Of a DNA stretch of 64,000 bases, positions 46,187 through 57,872 are shown piece after piece. Location: positions 134,345-198,344 of the forward strand of contig NZ_LLZN01000079.1 in the NCBI RefSeq assembly GCF_001509795.1. Direction: 5' to 3'. The notes below the pieces were generated by a model. The model had not been told where the DNA came from and did no database searches. It worked only from the letters and a program-made list of their open reading frames with translations. How positions within the stretch are numbered: position 1 is the first letter of the stretch; the number at the start of each line of letters is the position of its first letter. A program made the translations under genes and the position numbers. The DNA comes from Streptomyces sp. NRRL WC-3605 (GTDB taxonomy: Bacteria; Actinomycetota; Actinomycetes; Streptomycetales; Streptomycetaceae).

Positions 46187-47059
46187 GTGACCGGCATCTC
46201 CGGAGATATTGCACGCGTAGGTGTCGTGGGCTGCGGCCAGATGGGGGCGGGCATCGCCGAGGTCTGCGCCCGCTCCGGGCTGGACGTGAAGGTCGCCGAG
46301 ACCACCGGCGAGGCCCTGGAGATCGGCCGCACCCGGCTGCTCAACTCCCTGGCCAAGGCCGCCGAACGCGGCAAGATCAGCGAGGAGGAGAGGGACGCGA
46401 CCGTGGCGCGGCTGTCCTTCACCACCGACCTGGGCGAGTTCGCCGACCGGGACCTGGTGATCGAGGCCGTCGTCGAGAACGAGCAGGTGAAGACGGAGAT
46501 CTTTCAGGTGCTCGACCAGGTCGTGACCCGGCCGGACGCGATCCTCGCCTCCAACACCTCCTCGATCCCGCTGGTGAAGCTGGCCGTCGCCACCTCGCGC
46601 CCGGACCAGGTCATCGGTGTCCACTTCTTCAATCCGGCGCCGGTGCAGAAGCTGGTCGAGCTGATTCCCGCGCTCACCACCTCCGAGGGCACGATCGCCC
46701 GCGCGCAGAACTTCGCCGAGAAGCTGCTCGGTAAGCACGCCATCCGCGCCCAGGACCGCTCGGGCTTCGTGGTGAACGCCCTCCTCATCCCGTATCTGCT
46801 CTCCGCGATCCGGATGTTCGAGACCGGCATCGCCAGCCGTGAGGACATCGACAACGGCATGGAGATGGGCTGCGCCCACCCGATGGGCCCGCTGAAGCTG
46901 TCCGACCTGATCGGTCTGGACACCGTCGCGTCCGTCGCGCAGAGCATGTACGAGGAGTACAAGGAGCCGCTGTACGCCGCTCCCCCGCTGCTGCAGCGGA
47001 TGGTCGACGCGGGCCGGCTCGGCCGGAAGACCGGCTCGGGCTTCTACGCATACAACTGA
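46187..47059 (+). CDS. 3-hydroxybutyryl-CoA dehydrogenase
   Basis: 290-aa soluble 3-hydroxyacyl-CoA dehydrogenase of the Hbd/FadB2 family. Rossmann start VGVVGCGQMGAGIAEVCARSG, the catalytic-loop blocks ASNTSSIPLVKLA and GVHFFNPAPVQKLVELI, and the helical C-terminal domain with FVVNALLIPYLLSAIRMFE. It oxidises (S)-3-hydroxybutyryl-CoA, serving fatty-acid or PHB-type metabolism. GTG at 46187 follows GAAGGGG; the longer frame upstream is not coding. A strong terminator lies 120 bp downstream, so it is monocistronic. Confidence 0.93.
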   Translation: MTGISGDIARVGVVGCGQMGAGIAEVCARSGLDVKVAETTGEALEIGRTRLLNSLAKAAERGKISEEERDATVARLSFTTDLGEFADRDLVIEAVVENEQVKTEIFQVLDQVVTRPDAILASNTSSIPLVKLAVATSRPDQVIGVHFFNPAPVQKLVELIPALTTSEGTIARAQNFAEKLLGKHAIRAQDRSGFVVNALLIPYLLSAIRMFETGIASREDIDNGMEMGCAHPMGPLKLSDLIGLDTVASVAQSMYEEYKEPLYAAPPLLQRMVDAGRLGRKTGSGFYAYN

Positions 47060-47180
47060 CGTCCCCCGACTGACGGATGCCGATGACCGGGTGCCGCCCG
47101 ACGACCTCGGATCGACGGCCTCGGATTGACGGCCTCCGCTCCGACGGCTGATTACTGACCGTCAGATTCCGGCCAGACAC

Positions 47181-47214
47181 GCGGGCCCGGCACCGGAAAA
47201 GGTGCCGGGCCCGC
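47181..47214. terminator. Terminator of the hydroxybutyryl-CoA dehydrogenase gene
   Basis: Perfect 14-bp stem GCGGGCCCGGCACC/GGTGCCGGGCCCGC with loop GGAAAA, 121 bp beyond the stop. Confidence 0.88.
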
Positions 47215-47344
47215 GCGCTTCGCACCCGGTGTGCGCGCCGGGCCCGCATATGCCGTTCGCACACGCTCCCCACGCGTCCACCAGGCGAGTTCACTTTGCT
47301 GCGCACGCCAGGGATGGAAGACGACTGCGGAAAGGAGCGGACAC

Positions 47345-47602
47345 GTGACCGCCGATCCCGAGCATCCCGCCGTTCAGGGGGAACTCGCAGAGTTACGACG
47401 CCGGCTCGACGTCGCCTACGCCCGTGTGGAGGGCGGGCTGACTCTGCTGACGCACCGCACCGAGGAGAGCGCCAAGGAGCTGGACGAGCTCGGCTCCCGG
47501 ATCACGACACTGGAACACGCGCGCTGGCCGCTGCCCGCGGTCGCCGCCCTCGTCGCCGTGGGCGCCCTGATCGTGGCCGTCTGGCAGGCCGTCGGGCACT
47601 AG
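47345..47602 (+). CDS. Tail-anchored coiled-coil protein, 85 aa
   Basis: Unrecognised. Residues 8-55 are charged and heptad-like (GELAELRRRLDVAYARVEGG, then TEESAKELDELGSRITTLE), followed by one C-terminal membrane helix (PLPAVAALVAVGALIVAVWQ). Such a tail-anchored coiled coil may scaffold a membrane complex. GTG at 47345 follows AAGGAG. It is convergent with the NUDIX gene, 8 bp between stops. Confidence 0.78.
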   Translation: MTADPEHPAVQGELAELRRRLDVAYARVEGGLTLLTHRTEESAKELDELGSRITTLEHARWPLPAVAALVAVGALIVAVWQAVGH

Positions 47603-47610
47603 AGCACGCC

Positions 47611-48186
47611 TCAGGGGGCGCGCCAGGGCAGGTCCGTGCGCCGGCCCAGGACGTCCTGCCCCAGCCGGAGATGGTGCAGCAGCAGTAACGCGGCCGCCAT
47701 GTTGGCGGCCGGGACCTCCCCTCGGGCGACCATGTCGGGAACGAGCTTGAGGGGGACCCACTCCCGGCGGTCCGACTCGAAGTCGTCCACCGGATGCCCG
47801 ACGTACTCGCCCTCCTCGGCCCAGTAGATGTGGTGCCGGGCGTCGGTGAGCCCGTTGGACGGCTCCACGCTCATCAGGTGGTGCAGGGGTCCCGGCCGCC
47901 AGCCGGTCTCCTCCTCCAGTTCGCGGGCGGCGGCGCCGGCGATGTCCTCGCCGTCCTCCACGACGCCCGCCGCGAGTTCCCACCCCCAGCTGTCGGTGAT
48001 GAAACGGTGGCGCCACAGCAGGAGGACCTCGTTGGCCTCGTTGACCACGGTGGCCACGGCGACCGGCCGCAGCCGTATCAGGAAGTGGTCCAGGTGCCGG
48101 CCGTCGGGCAGCTCCACGTCTGCCAGGTTGACGGTGAACCAGCGGTTTTCATACACAGTTTGTTCGTTCTGTTTCGTCCACTGCAC
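47611..48186 (-). CDS. NUDIX hydrolase, ADP-ribose pyrophosphatase type, 191 aa
   Basis: Complete Nudix box GVVEDGEDIAGAAARELEEETGW near residues 75-97 within the GX5EX7REUXEEXGU pattern. The flanking strands (FLIRLRPVAVATVVNEANEV, LLLWRHRF) resemble ADP-ribose/sugar-nucleotide pyrophosphatases. It probably clears ADP-ribose or similar nucleotides. GTG at 48186 lies 10 nt after GGAAGG. The huge frame that continues upstream is the reverse of the regulator gene and is not coding. Confidence 0.9.
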   Translation of the reverse strand: MQWTKQNEQTVYENRWFTVNLADVELPDGRHLDHFLIRLRPVAVATVVNEANEVLLLWRHRFITDSWGWELAAGVVEDGEDIAGAAARELEEETGWRPGPLHHLMSVEPSNGLTDARHHIYWAEEGEYVGHPVDDFESDRREWVPLKLVPDMVARGEVPAANMAAALLLLHHLRLGQDVLGRRTDLPWRAP

Positions 48187-48263
48187 GGTTCTGCCACCTT
48201 CCGTCGAGTAAGTGGCAATATCGCAGCAGCGACCCGAAGTTGTGCCGGGAAGCGGTCGGAGGT

Positions 48264-49604
48264 CTAGAGCGGTACGCGCAGTGCCCCGTCGATGAGTGCC
48301 GCGGCCTCGGAGGTCCCCGCGCAGCCGCTGCGCACCAGGTGTTCGCGCACCGCCCGGAGTCTGTCGCGCAGCCGCTGCGACTCCATTCCGCGCGCCTGTT
48401 CGGCCATCTGCACCGCGATGGCCACGGCGTTGTCCGCGTTGCCCTGGCGCAGTTCGATCGTGCTGAGCATGGCGAGCCGGTGCACCCGGCCCCGGTCGTG
48501 CGCGGGGTTGTCCACGGCCGCCGCGGCGTGCTCGCGCGCGGCCGCAACCTCCCCGAGGCTCAGCAGGGCCTCCGCCACCTGCACGTTGACGAGGCCCGGC
48601 TGGACATAGCCCGTCTCGTCGGGTTCGTAGCCGCGCCGGATGCGTTCGGCGGCCTGCTCGGCACGCCGGATGCAGGACAACGCGCTCGTGCCGTCCCCGA
48701 GGTGGGCGTACGCCTTCGCCTGCATCGCGTACAGATCGGAGGCGAGCGCCGGGGTGATGTGCTTGCCGGCGGCCCGCAGCGCGGCCTCGGCGAAGGCCAC
48801 CGCCTGGCGGAACTCCCGCATGAACAGCGCCTGGTTGACGAGCAGCGCGATCACATAGGCGCCGAGTCCCCGGTCCCCGCTGGCCTTCGCCAGCCGCAGC
48901 GCCTGGTGGAAGTAGCGCTGCGCCAGCCCGTGCGCGTCCGAGTCGTACGCGCAGATCCCCGCGATGGCCACCAGCCCGCCGGTCGCGCGGTGCAGCTGAC
49001 GGCCCGTCGCGTCGGTGTAGCTGCCGCGCAGCAGCGGGGCGGCCTCCGCGTTGAGGAAGCCGACGATCCTGGTGCGCGTCGCCATGCCGCCCGCCTTGCG
49101 GTACATCTGCTCGTAGTGGGCGCGCGCGGACCGCAGCATCTCGATGTCGGCGGCGGTGACCCGGTGCCGGCCGCCGCGCGAGACGTCGACGTCCTCGGGC
49201 GGGTTCTCCCACTCCCACACCGGCATGACGGCGGGGGTGCCGGTGACCGCGGGGGCGCCCAGGATGTGGGGGCGCTGCTGCTCGTCGGAGCGCCACAGGG
49301 CGGTGGCCCGCTCGACGAAGCCGGACAGCGAGGTGGTGTGCGCGACCGACTGCTCGCCGGGCACGCCCAGCCCGATGTCGTCGAGCGTGACCGTCCGGCG
49401 CAGCCGTCCGGCGAGCACCTCGCAGATCAGGTCCGGGACCTGCCCACGCGGCCGCTGCCCCTTCAACCACCTTGCGACGGCCGTGTGTTCGTATCTCAGG
49501 GCGAGCCCGCGCGCCCGCCCCGCCTGGTTCACGTGTGCGGCCAGCCCCGCGTGCGAGATCCCCGCCTCGTCGAGGATCGCGTCGAGCAGAGTGTTGGGCT
49601 GCAT
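48264..49604 (-). CDS. NsdA-like regulator with HTH and TPR domains, 446 aa
   Basis: N-terminal helix-turn-helix-like region (LLDAILDEAGISHAGLAAHV, then YEHTAVARWLKGQRPRGQVP, about residues 6-56). The rest is alpha-helical and TPR-like (SALSCIRRAEQAAERIRRGY; VQVAEALLSLGEVAAAREHA). This is the architecture of NsdA-type streptomycete regulators that restrain sporulation and antibiotic production; calling it an NsdA relative is inference from layout and the opening motif. ATG at 49604 follows GGGGGG. An unusual palindrome sits 40-64 bp upstream. Confidence 0.8.
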   Translation of the reverse strand: MQPNTLLDAILDEAGISHAGLAAHVNQAGRARGLALRYEHTAVARWLKGQRPRGQVPDLICEVLAGRLRRTVTLDDIGLGVPGEQSVAHTTSLSGFVERATALWRSDEQQRPHILGAPAVTGTPAVMPVWEWENPPEDVDVSRGGRHRVTAADIEMLRSARAHYEQMYRKAGGMATRTRIVGFLNAEAAPLLRGSYTDATGRQLHRATGGLVAIAGICAYDSDAHGLAQRYFHQALRLAKASGDRGLGAYVIALLVNQALFMREFRQAVAFAEAALRAAGKHITPALASDLYAMQAKAYAHLGDGTSALSCIRRAEQAAERIRRGYEPDETGYVQPGLVNVQVAEALLSLGEVAAAREHAAAAVDNPAHDRGRVHRLAMLSTIELRQGNADNAVAIAVQMAEQARGMESQRLRDRLRAVREHLVRSGCAGTSEAAALIDGALRVPL

Positions 49605-49643
49605 GGATGCCCCCCGGGTGGCTCGGTGCCGACAGACTAGTGC

Positions 49644-49668
49644 GAACCGGTTCACACGGGGTGTGAAC
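49644..49668. promoter_or_regulatory. Composite palindrome upstream of the NsdA-like gene
   Basis: Two overlapping perfect palindromes: GAACCGGTTC (49644-49653) and GTTCACAC-GGG-GTGTGAAC (49650-49668), giving three GAAC/GTTC half-sites in 25 bp. TAGTCT (49639-49634, minus strand), just inside, could be the -10 of the regulator gene. Confidence 0.6.
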
Positions 49669-49862
49669 GGAGTGCGCGAATCCGTAGGGTGCGCGCGCTG
49701 TCGCGGAGAGTTTCCTACCGGTTGACTGAAATGCCTCGCAAGAGGCCGGCCGGGCCGCCGGCTCCCCCTCATACAGTGCGGCGGCCCGCTTCCGCGCCGT
49801 CCGCCCGGCTGCCTGCCCGACACTCCGTGGCGGGGCGGACGGCGCCGCCGACGCCGAGCGGG

Positions 49863-50909
49863 TCAGGTGGCGGCCGGCCGTGTGCCGGGGACGGAGCCCT
49901 CCGCGTCGGAGACCCCTGCCCCGAGCGGGCCGCAGGTCACGCGCGCCCGGTCGTTGCGCAGGACGACGAGGGCCACGTCGTCCGCCGGGCGGCCCCGGGT
50001 GTGCCGCAGGAGCGCGGAGAAGAGGAGGCGCAGCGTGGTCTCGGGAGCGGCCGGGAGACGGCTCGCCAGTCCGGTCAGGGTCGCGTGGAGCGGAAAGAAC
50101 CGGCCGGCGGCGTCCCGTGCGTCCTCGACACCGTCCGTGTACAGGACGAGGACGTCGCCCGGCGGGAACGCGCCGCACCGCACGGGCACCAGGTCGCCCG
50201 GGAGCGGGAACGGGCCCACCGGAGGGAGCGGGTCGGCCCGAGCCAAGGGCTCGACGCGGCCGTCGCCCAGCAGGAAGGGCCAGGGGTGCCCGCAGTTGAG
50301 CGCGCTGAGCTCGCCGTCCGGGCGGATCTCCAGGAGCAGCGCGGTGACGAAGTCCTCGCCGGGCTCGTCGTGGGCCCGCTCGGCCAGGTGCCGGGCCAGG
50401 GCGCGGTCGAGTCTGCGCAGCACCCCGCCGAGGTCGGGCTCGTCGTGGGCGGCCTCGCGGAAGCTGCCGAGGACGGCCGCCACCGTGCCCAGGGCGCCGA
50501 TGCCATGACCGCGGACGTCCCCGATGAGCACGCGTACGCCGTGTTCGGTTGCGGCGACCTCGTACAGGTCGCCGCCGACCCGGGCGCCCCGGTCGGCGGA
50601 CAGCTGGCCGGCGGCGATCCGCACCCCGGCGACGCGGGCGGGCGGCGGGCGCAGCAGCACGCTCTGCGCGGCACCGGCGACCCTCCGGGCCCGCCGCAGC
50701 TCCCGCAGCAGGGTGCGCCGGGTGTGCAGGAGGAGGCCGGCGCCCACGGCGAGGAGGACGGCGCCGGAGACGACGCGGGCGCACAGTCCTTCGCGTTGCG
50801 CGAGCGGACAGGCCAGTTCGTAGGTGAGCACCGTGGCGCCCCAGGCCGCGGGGAGCCCGACGGCCGGCGCTGTGCGGGGAACCCGAGCCTTGATGCGGAA
50901 CATGCGCAT
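49863..50909 (-). CDS. SpoIIE-type PP2C phosphatase, membrane-anchored, 348 aa
   Basis: Two N-terminal membrane helices (about residues 15-31 and 44-62), then a PP2C/SpoIIE serine phosphatase domain. Metal ligands lie in VGGDLYEVAATEHGVRVLIGDVRGHG and in VLVLYTDGVEDARD, with the final Asp in RPADDVALVVLR. Such enzymes switch anti-anti-sigma factors or other phosphoproteins in actinobacteria. ATG at 50909 or 50903; the ribosome site GGGGGG fits either. The pheT terminator stands only 28 bp upstream. Confidence 0.87.
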   Translation of the reverse strand: MRMFRIKARVPRTAPAVGLPAAWGATVLTYELACPLAQREGLCARVVSGAVLLAVGAGLLLHTRRTLLRELRRARRVAGAAQSVLLRPPPARVAGVRIAAGQLSADRGARVGGDLYEVAATEHGVRVLIGDVRGHGIGALGTVAAVLGSFREAAHDEPDLGGVLRRLDRALARHLAERAHDEPGEDFVTALLLEIRPDGELSALNCGHPWPFLLGDGRVEPLARADPLPPVGPFPLPGDLVPVRCGAFPPGDVLVLYTDGVEDARDAAGRFFPLHATLTGLASRLPAAPETTLRLLFSALLRHTRGRPADDVALVVLRNDRARVTCGPLGAGVSDAEGSVPGTRPAAT

Positions 50910-50936
50910 GGCCCCCCAGGAAAGGCCCTGACGACG

Positions 50937-50974
50937 CAGAATCGGACCGGCCTCGAAAGGCCGGTCCGATTCTG
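50937..50974. terminator. Terminator of the pheST operon
   Basis: Perfect 17-bp stem, arms at 50937-50953 (CAGAATCGGACCGGCCT) and 50958-50974, closed by loop CGAA. It is the strongest terminator in the window and lies 119 bp beyond pheT. Confidence 0.92.
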
Positions 50975-51093
50975 TCGGCAGATGCCCCGGAACGACGAGA
51001 TCGCCCGGGGAAGTCACCCCATCGAGTGAGGTGACCCCCTGACGTCCACGGGGGGACGCAAGGGAGTCACCCGGCGGTGGGGCGAAACAGGCC

Positions 51094-53606
51094 CTAGCCC
51101 CGCAGCACCGCTCCGGTGCGCTCGCCCGCGAGGGCCACCGCGGCGTCCCGCGCGGCCGACGCCTCGTCCACCGTCAGCGTCCGGTCACCCGCGCGGAAGC
51201 GCAGGGCGTACGCCAGCGACTTCTTGCCGTCGCCGAGCTGCTCCTCGTTCTCGTACACGTCGAACAGCCGGATGCCCTCCAGCAGTTCGCCGGCCCCCTC
51301 GCGCAGCGCGGCCTCGACCTCGGCGGCCGGGACCGGCTTGTCGACGACCAGGGCGACGTCCTGCGTGGCGACGGGGAACGTCGAGATGGCGGGCGCCTGG
51401 GGCGTGTCGTCGCCGACCTGCTCCAGCGCGTCCAGGTCCAGCTCCATCGCGCAGGTGCGCGCGGGCAGACCGAGTGCCTTCAGGACCCGCGGGTGCAGTT
51501 CACCGGCGTGACCGATGACCCGCTCCGTCCCGTCCGCGGTGATCACCAGGGCGGCGCAGCGGCCCGGGTGCCACGGTCCGTACTGGCCGGCGCGGACCGT
51601 CAGCGCGGCCCCCGCCTCACGGGCGACGAGGCGCGCGGCCTCGACGGCGTCGGCCCATCCGGCGGGACGCCCGGCGCCCCACCAGCCGGCCTGCTCGCGG
51701 GCACCGGCGAGGACGACGGCCACGTGGCGGGGCTGCTCGGGCAGCACGGCGTCCAGCGCGGCCAGTTCCTCGTCGGTCGGGCGCCGGTCCACGGGCAGGT
51801 GGCCGGCGGCGGCCCGCCCGTCGCGGGGCTGGAAGACCAGGCCGGTCTCGAACAGCGCGAGGTCGTGCGTACCGCGTCCGTCGTTGCGCCGCAGCGCGGC
51901 GAGCAGGCCCGGCAGCAGCGACGTGCGCAGCGCGGGCTCCTCGTCGTTGAGCGGGTTGACCAGCTTGACGACGCGGCGGGCCGGGTCGTCGGCCTCCAGG
52001 CCGAGCTGGTCGAAGACGTGCTCGCTGACGAACGGGTAGTTCGGCGCCTCGACGTAGCCGGCTCCGGCCAGCGCGCGGCCGACCCGGCGGTGCAGCCGCT
52101 GGCGGGCCGTCAGACCGCGGCCGGACGGCGGCTTCGGCAGGGTGGAGGGCAGGTTCTCGTAGCCCTCCAGCCGGATGACCTCCTCGGCGAGGTCGTTCGG
52201 CTCCAGCAGGTCGGGACGCCAGGACGGCACGGTGACGATCAGCTCGTCCTGCCCGTACACGTCGCAGCCGATCTGCTGCAGCCGGCGCACGACGGTCTCC
52301 CGGCCGTACTCGACGCCCGCGACCTTGTCGGGGTGGTCGGCGGGGGCCGTGATGGTGTGCGGCGCCGACGGCGTGACGACCTCGGTGACACCGGCCTCGG
52401 CGGTGCCGCCCGCGAGCAGCACCAGCAGGTCGACGGTGCGCTGCGCGGCGGCCGCGGCGGCGGCCGGGTCGACGCCGCGCTCGAAGCGCCGGGACGCCTC
52501 GGAGGACAGCTTGTGCCGGCGGGCCGTCCGGGCGATCGACACCTGGTCGAAGTGGGCGGCCTCGATGACGATCTCGGTGGAGGCGGTCTCCACGTCGTCG
52601 TGATCGGCGATCTCGGTGTTGGCGCCGCCCATCACGCCGGCGAGGCCGATGGGGCCGCGCTCGTCGGTGATGACCAGGTCCTCGGAGTGGAGCGTGCGCT
52701 CGACGCCGTCGAGGGTGACGAGCTTCTCGCCCTCCTCGGCCCGGCGGACACCGATGGCGCCCTGGACGCGGCTCCGGTCGTAGGCGTGCAGCGGCTGGCC
52801 GAGCTCCATCATCACGTAGTTGGTGATGTCGACGGCGAGCGAGATCGGGCGCATGCCGACCTTCTGCAGCCGGCGCTGGAGCCAGATCGGCGAGCGCGCC
52901 TCGGGGCTCACACCGGTCACGGTGCGGGCGGTGAAGCGGTCGCAGCCGAGCGGGTCCGCGACCTGCACCGGGTAGCCGAAGGCGTTCGGGCCGGGCACGT
53001 CGAGCAGCGCGGGGTCGCGCAGCGGCAGGCCGTAGGCGATGGCGGTCTCGCGGGCGACGCCGCGGATGGACAGGCAGTCGCCGCGGTTGGCGGTGACGGC
53101 GATGTCCAGGACCTCGTCGACCAGTTCGAGCAGCTCGATGGCGTCCTTGCCGACCTCGGTCTCCGGGGGCAGCACGATGATGCCCTTGGTGCCGTCGTCG
53201 CCCATGCCCAGCTCGTCGCTGGAGCAGATCATGCCGTGGGACGTCTTGCCGTAGGTCTTGCGGGCGCTGATGGAGAAGCCGCCGGGCAGGGTGGCGCCGG
53301 GCAGGACCACGACGACCTTGTCGCCGACGGCGAAGTTCCGGGCGCCGCAGACGATCTCCTGGGGCTCGCCCGTGCCGTTGGCCTGGCCGACGTCGACGGT
53401 GCAGAAGCGGATCGGCTTCTTGAAGCCCTCCAGCTCCTCGATGGTCAGCACCTGACCGACGACCAGCGGACCCTTGAGGTCGGCGCCGAGCTGTTCGACG
53501 GTCTCGACCTCGAGGCCGGCCGAAATGAGCTTGGCCTGCACGTCGCGGCCGGTCTCGGTGGCCGGCAGGTCGACGTACTCCCGCAGCCAAGAAAGCGGGA
53601 CCCGCA

Positions 53607-53607
<1 letters not shown>
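51094..53607 (-). CDS. pheT: Phenylalanine-tRNA ligase beta subunit
   Basis: 837-aa beta chain. It opens [20 protein letters not shown], followed by the tRNA-binding OB domain ([20 protein letters not shown]), the B3/B4 editing domain, B5, and a C-terminal FDX-anticodon-binding domain ([41 protein letters not shown] in two parts). Its ATG overlaps the pheS stop by one base (TGATG). With pheS it forms the alpha2-beta2 enzyme that charges tRNA-Phe. Confidence 0.96.
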
Positions 53608-55999
<2,392 letters not shown>

Positions 56000-56052
56000 C
56001 CCCGTACCCCACCTCTCACGACGGCTGAGGGGCCCCCGAGCTGGTCACCCTA

Positions 56053-56901
56053 CTAGCTCTCGGTGACGGAGCGGCACCCTCCGGAGGCGCGCTGTGCACG
56101 GGCCGACGCGTAGAGACATACGGCCGCGGCGGTGGCCAGGTTCAGGCTCTCGGCCTTTCCGTGGATGGGGACGCGCACGACGGCGTCCGCCAGCGCGCGG
56201 GTCTCCTCCGGGAGCCCCCACGCCTCGTTGCCGAACACCCAGGCGGTGGGCCCGCCCATGGCGTCGTCGTCGAGCTCGGCGTCGAGGTCGTGGTCGCCCG
56301 CGCCGTCCGCGGCGAGGACCCGCACCCCGGCGTCCCTCAGTCCGGCCACGGCCCGCTCCACGGGCACACCGACGGCGACCGGCAGATGGAACAGGCTGCC
56401 GACGGAGGCCCGTACGGCCTTGGGGTTGTAGAGGTCGACGGAGGCGTCGGTGAGGACGACGGCCTCGGCGCCCGCGGCGTCGGCGCAGCGCAGCACGGTC
56501 CCGGCGTTGCCGGGGTCGCGGACGTGGGCGAGGACGGCGACCAGCTTGGGCCGGGCGGCGAGGACGTCCTCGAAGGGGGTGTCGACGAAACGGCAGACCC
56601 CGACGAGCCCCTGGGGCGTCACGGTGGTGGAGATGTCGGCGATGACCTGCTCGTCGGCCAGGTGCACCCGGGCGCCGGCGGTGCGTGCCTCGCCGACGAT
56701 GTCGGCGTACCGCTCGGCCGCCTCTACGGTGGCGAACAGCTCGACGAGCGTGTCGCCGTACGCGGCGGCCTCCCGCACGGCCTGCGGCCCCTCGGCCAGG
56801 AACAGCCGCTCCTTGCCCCGGAAGTTCCGCTTCGCCAGGCGCCGCGCGGCGAGCACACGCTGGGAACGGGGGGAGATCAGCTCGGGGGCGGGGGGACGCA
56901 T
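56053..56901 (-). CDS. TrmH-family RNA methyltransferase, 282 aa
   Basis: SPOUT RNA 2-prime-O-ribose methyltransferase. An N-terminal substrate domain (SQRVLAARRLAKRNFRGKER, FLAEGPQAVREA) is followed by the knot motifs VRDPGNAGTVLRCADAAG, VFGNEAWGLPEETR and ESLNLATAAAVCLYA. Relatives methylate 23S rRNA. ATG at 56901 is chosen with GAAG 7 nt before it. Its position just downstream of rplT, infC and rpmI suits a ribosome-maturation role. Confidence 0.9.
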   Translation of the reverse strand: MRPPAPELISPRSQRVLAARRLAKRNFRGKERLFLAEGPQAVREAAAYGDTLVELFATVEAAERYADIVGEARTAGARVHLADEQVIADISTTVTPQGLVGVCRFVDTPFEDVLAARPKLVAVLAHVRDPGNAGTVLRCADAAGAEAVVLTDASVDLYNPKAVRASVGSLFHLPVAVGVPVERAVAGLRDAGVRVLAADGAGDHDLDAELDDDAMGGPTAWVFGNEAWGLPEETRALADAVVRVPIHGKAESLNLATAAAVCLYASARAQRASGGCRSVTES

Positions 56902-57023
56902 GCGTTTCTTCACCTTCACAAGTAGTCGACGCCGGGTGCGGGCGCGCCCCTCGGGGGCGCGGGGTGCTGGGCGACCGTCCACGACGTGCCGGCACCCGAG
57001 GGCCGGGCCGGACGGCAACGACA

Positions 57024-57053
57024 GGACCCGCAGGCGTCACAGCCTGCGGGTCC
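57024..57053. terminator. Terminator of infC-rpmI-rplT
   Basis: Perfect 12-bp stem GGACCCGCAGGC/GCCTGCGGGTCC with a 6-nt loop, 29 bp past rplT. Confidence 0.9.
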
Positions 57054-57082
57054 GGTCACGTCGGCTCAGAGCCAGCGCAGCG

Positions 57083-57466
57083 TCACGCCGCCTTCGGGGC
57101 GTTGACGTCGCTCGGGAGCGCCTTCTGGGCGACCTCGACGAGCGCGGCGAACGCGTTGGCGTCGTTGACGGCCAGCTCGGCCAGGATCTTGCGGTCGACC
57201 TCGACGTTCGCGGCCTTCAGACCCTGGATGAAGCGGTTGTACGTGATGCCGTTCGCGCGGGCAGCGGCGTTGATGCGCTGGATCCACAGCTGGCGGAAGT
57301 CACCCTTGCGCTTCTTGCGGTCGTTGTAGTTGTAGACCAGCGAGTGGGTGACCTGCTCCTTGGCCTTGCGGTACAGGCGCGAACGCTGACCGCGGTAGCC
57401 GGAGGCCTGCTCGAGGATCGCCCGGCGCTTCTTGTGGGCGTTGACTGCCCGCTTGACGCGTGCCAC
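57083..57466 (-). CDS. rplT: 50S ribosomal protein L20
   Basis: 127 aa, the normal length. L20 blocks: [39 protein letters not shown] and [23 protein letters not shown] at 57466 lies 8 nt after AAGGAG, which rules out the ATG further upstream. Last gene of the infC operon. In other bacteria L20 represses this operon by binding its leader or the infC-rpmI spacer. Confidence 0.97.
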   Translation of the reverse strand: MARVKRAVNAHKKRRAILEQASGYRGQRSRLYRKAKEQVTHSLVYNYNDRKKRKGDFRQLWIQRINAAARANGITYNRFIQGLKAANVEVDRKILAELAVNDANAFAALVEVAQKALPSDVNAPKAA

Positions 57467-57535
57467 TTGTTTAACTCCTTGTAGCGGGGCCGCGGTTGGA
57501 CTCACACGGCCCGGAATCGATGGGGTCCCGGTCCA

Positions 57536-57570
57536 GACGTACGGCGCTCAGGCGGAGCGCCGCGTACGTC
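57536..57570 (-). other. Hairpin in the rpmI-rplT spacer
   Basis: 14 bp of pairing, GACGTACGGCGCTC against GAGCGCC-GC-GTACGTC with a 2-nt bulge, starting at the rpmI stop codon. It may tune expression of rplT or protect the upstream message. Confidence 0.5.
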
Positions 57571-57763
57571 ACTTGCCGAGAAGCTTCTTGATCTTCGCGG
57601 CGTCGCCCGGGGCCATCTCGGCGTTGCCGGTGAGGCGACGCGTCACACGGGACGACTTGTGCTCGAGCAGGTGGCGCTTGCCGGCGCGCTCACGGAGCAC
57701 CTTGCCGGAGCCGGTGACCTTGAAGCGCTTGCTGGCACCGCTGTGCGACTTGTTCTTCGGCAT
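57569..57763 (-). CDS. rpmI: 50S ribosomal protein L35
   Basis: 64-aa L35: [20 protein letters not shown] and [20 protein letters not shown] are fully typical. ATG at 57763 follows GAGGAGAG. Middle gene between infC and rplT. Confidence 0.97.
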   Translation of the reverse strand: MPKNKSHSGASKRFKVTGSGKVLRERAGKRHLLEHKSSRVTRRLTGNAEMAPGDAAKIKKLLGK

Positions 57764-57789
57764 AGCGCCGTTCTCTCCTCGTGGGTGGC

Positions 57790-57827
57790 GCTCCGGTGCC
57801 CGGTCGTGAAACCGGGCACGGTGGAGC
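57790..57827 (-). promoter_or_regulatory. Hairpin in the infC-rpmI spacer
   Basis: Nested pairs GCTCC/GGAGC and GTGCCCGG/CCGGGCAC, with the loop at 57804-57811. In E. coli L20 binds RNA structure in this same spacer to repress rpmI translation; that the present hairpin serves L20 is inference. Confidence 0.45.
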
Positions 57828-57872
57828 GTCGCTCGTTTGTCGGTTATGTCCTGGGGACGGTGTCCCCCGGGA

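Noticed and set aside
47611..50784. 1057-codon minus-strand frame covering the NUDIX gene and beyond
   Set aside because: Only the last 191 codons match a family; the rest is a shadow of the NsdA-like and PP2C genes.
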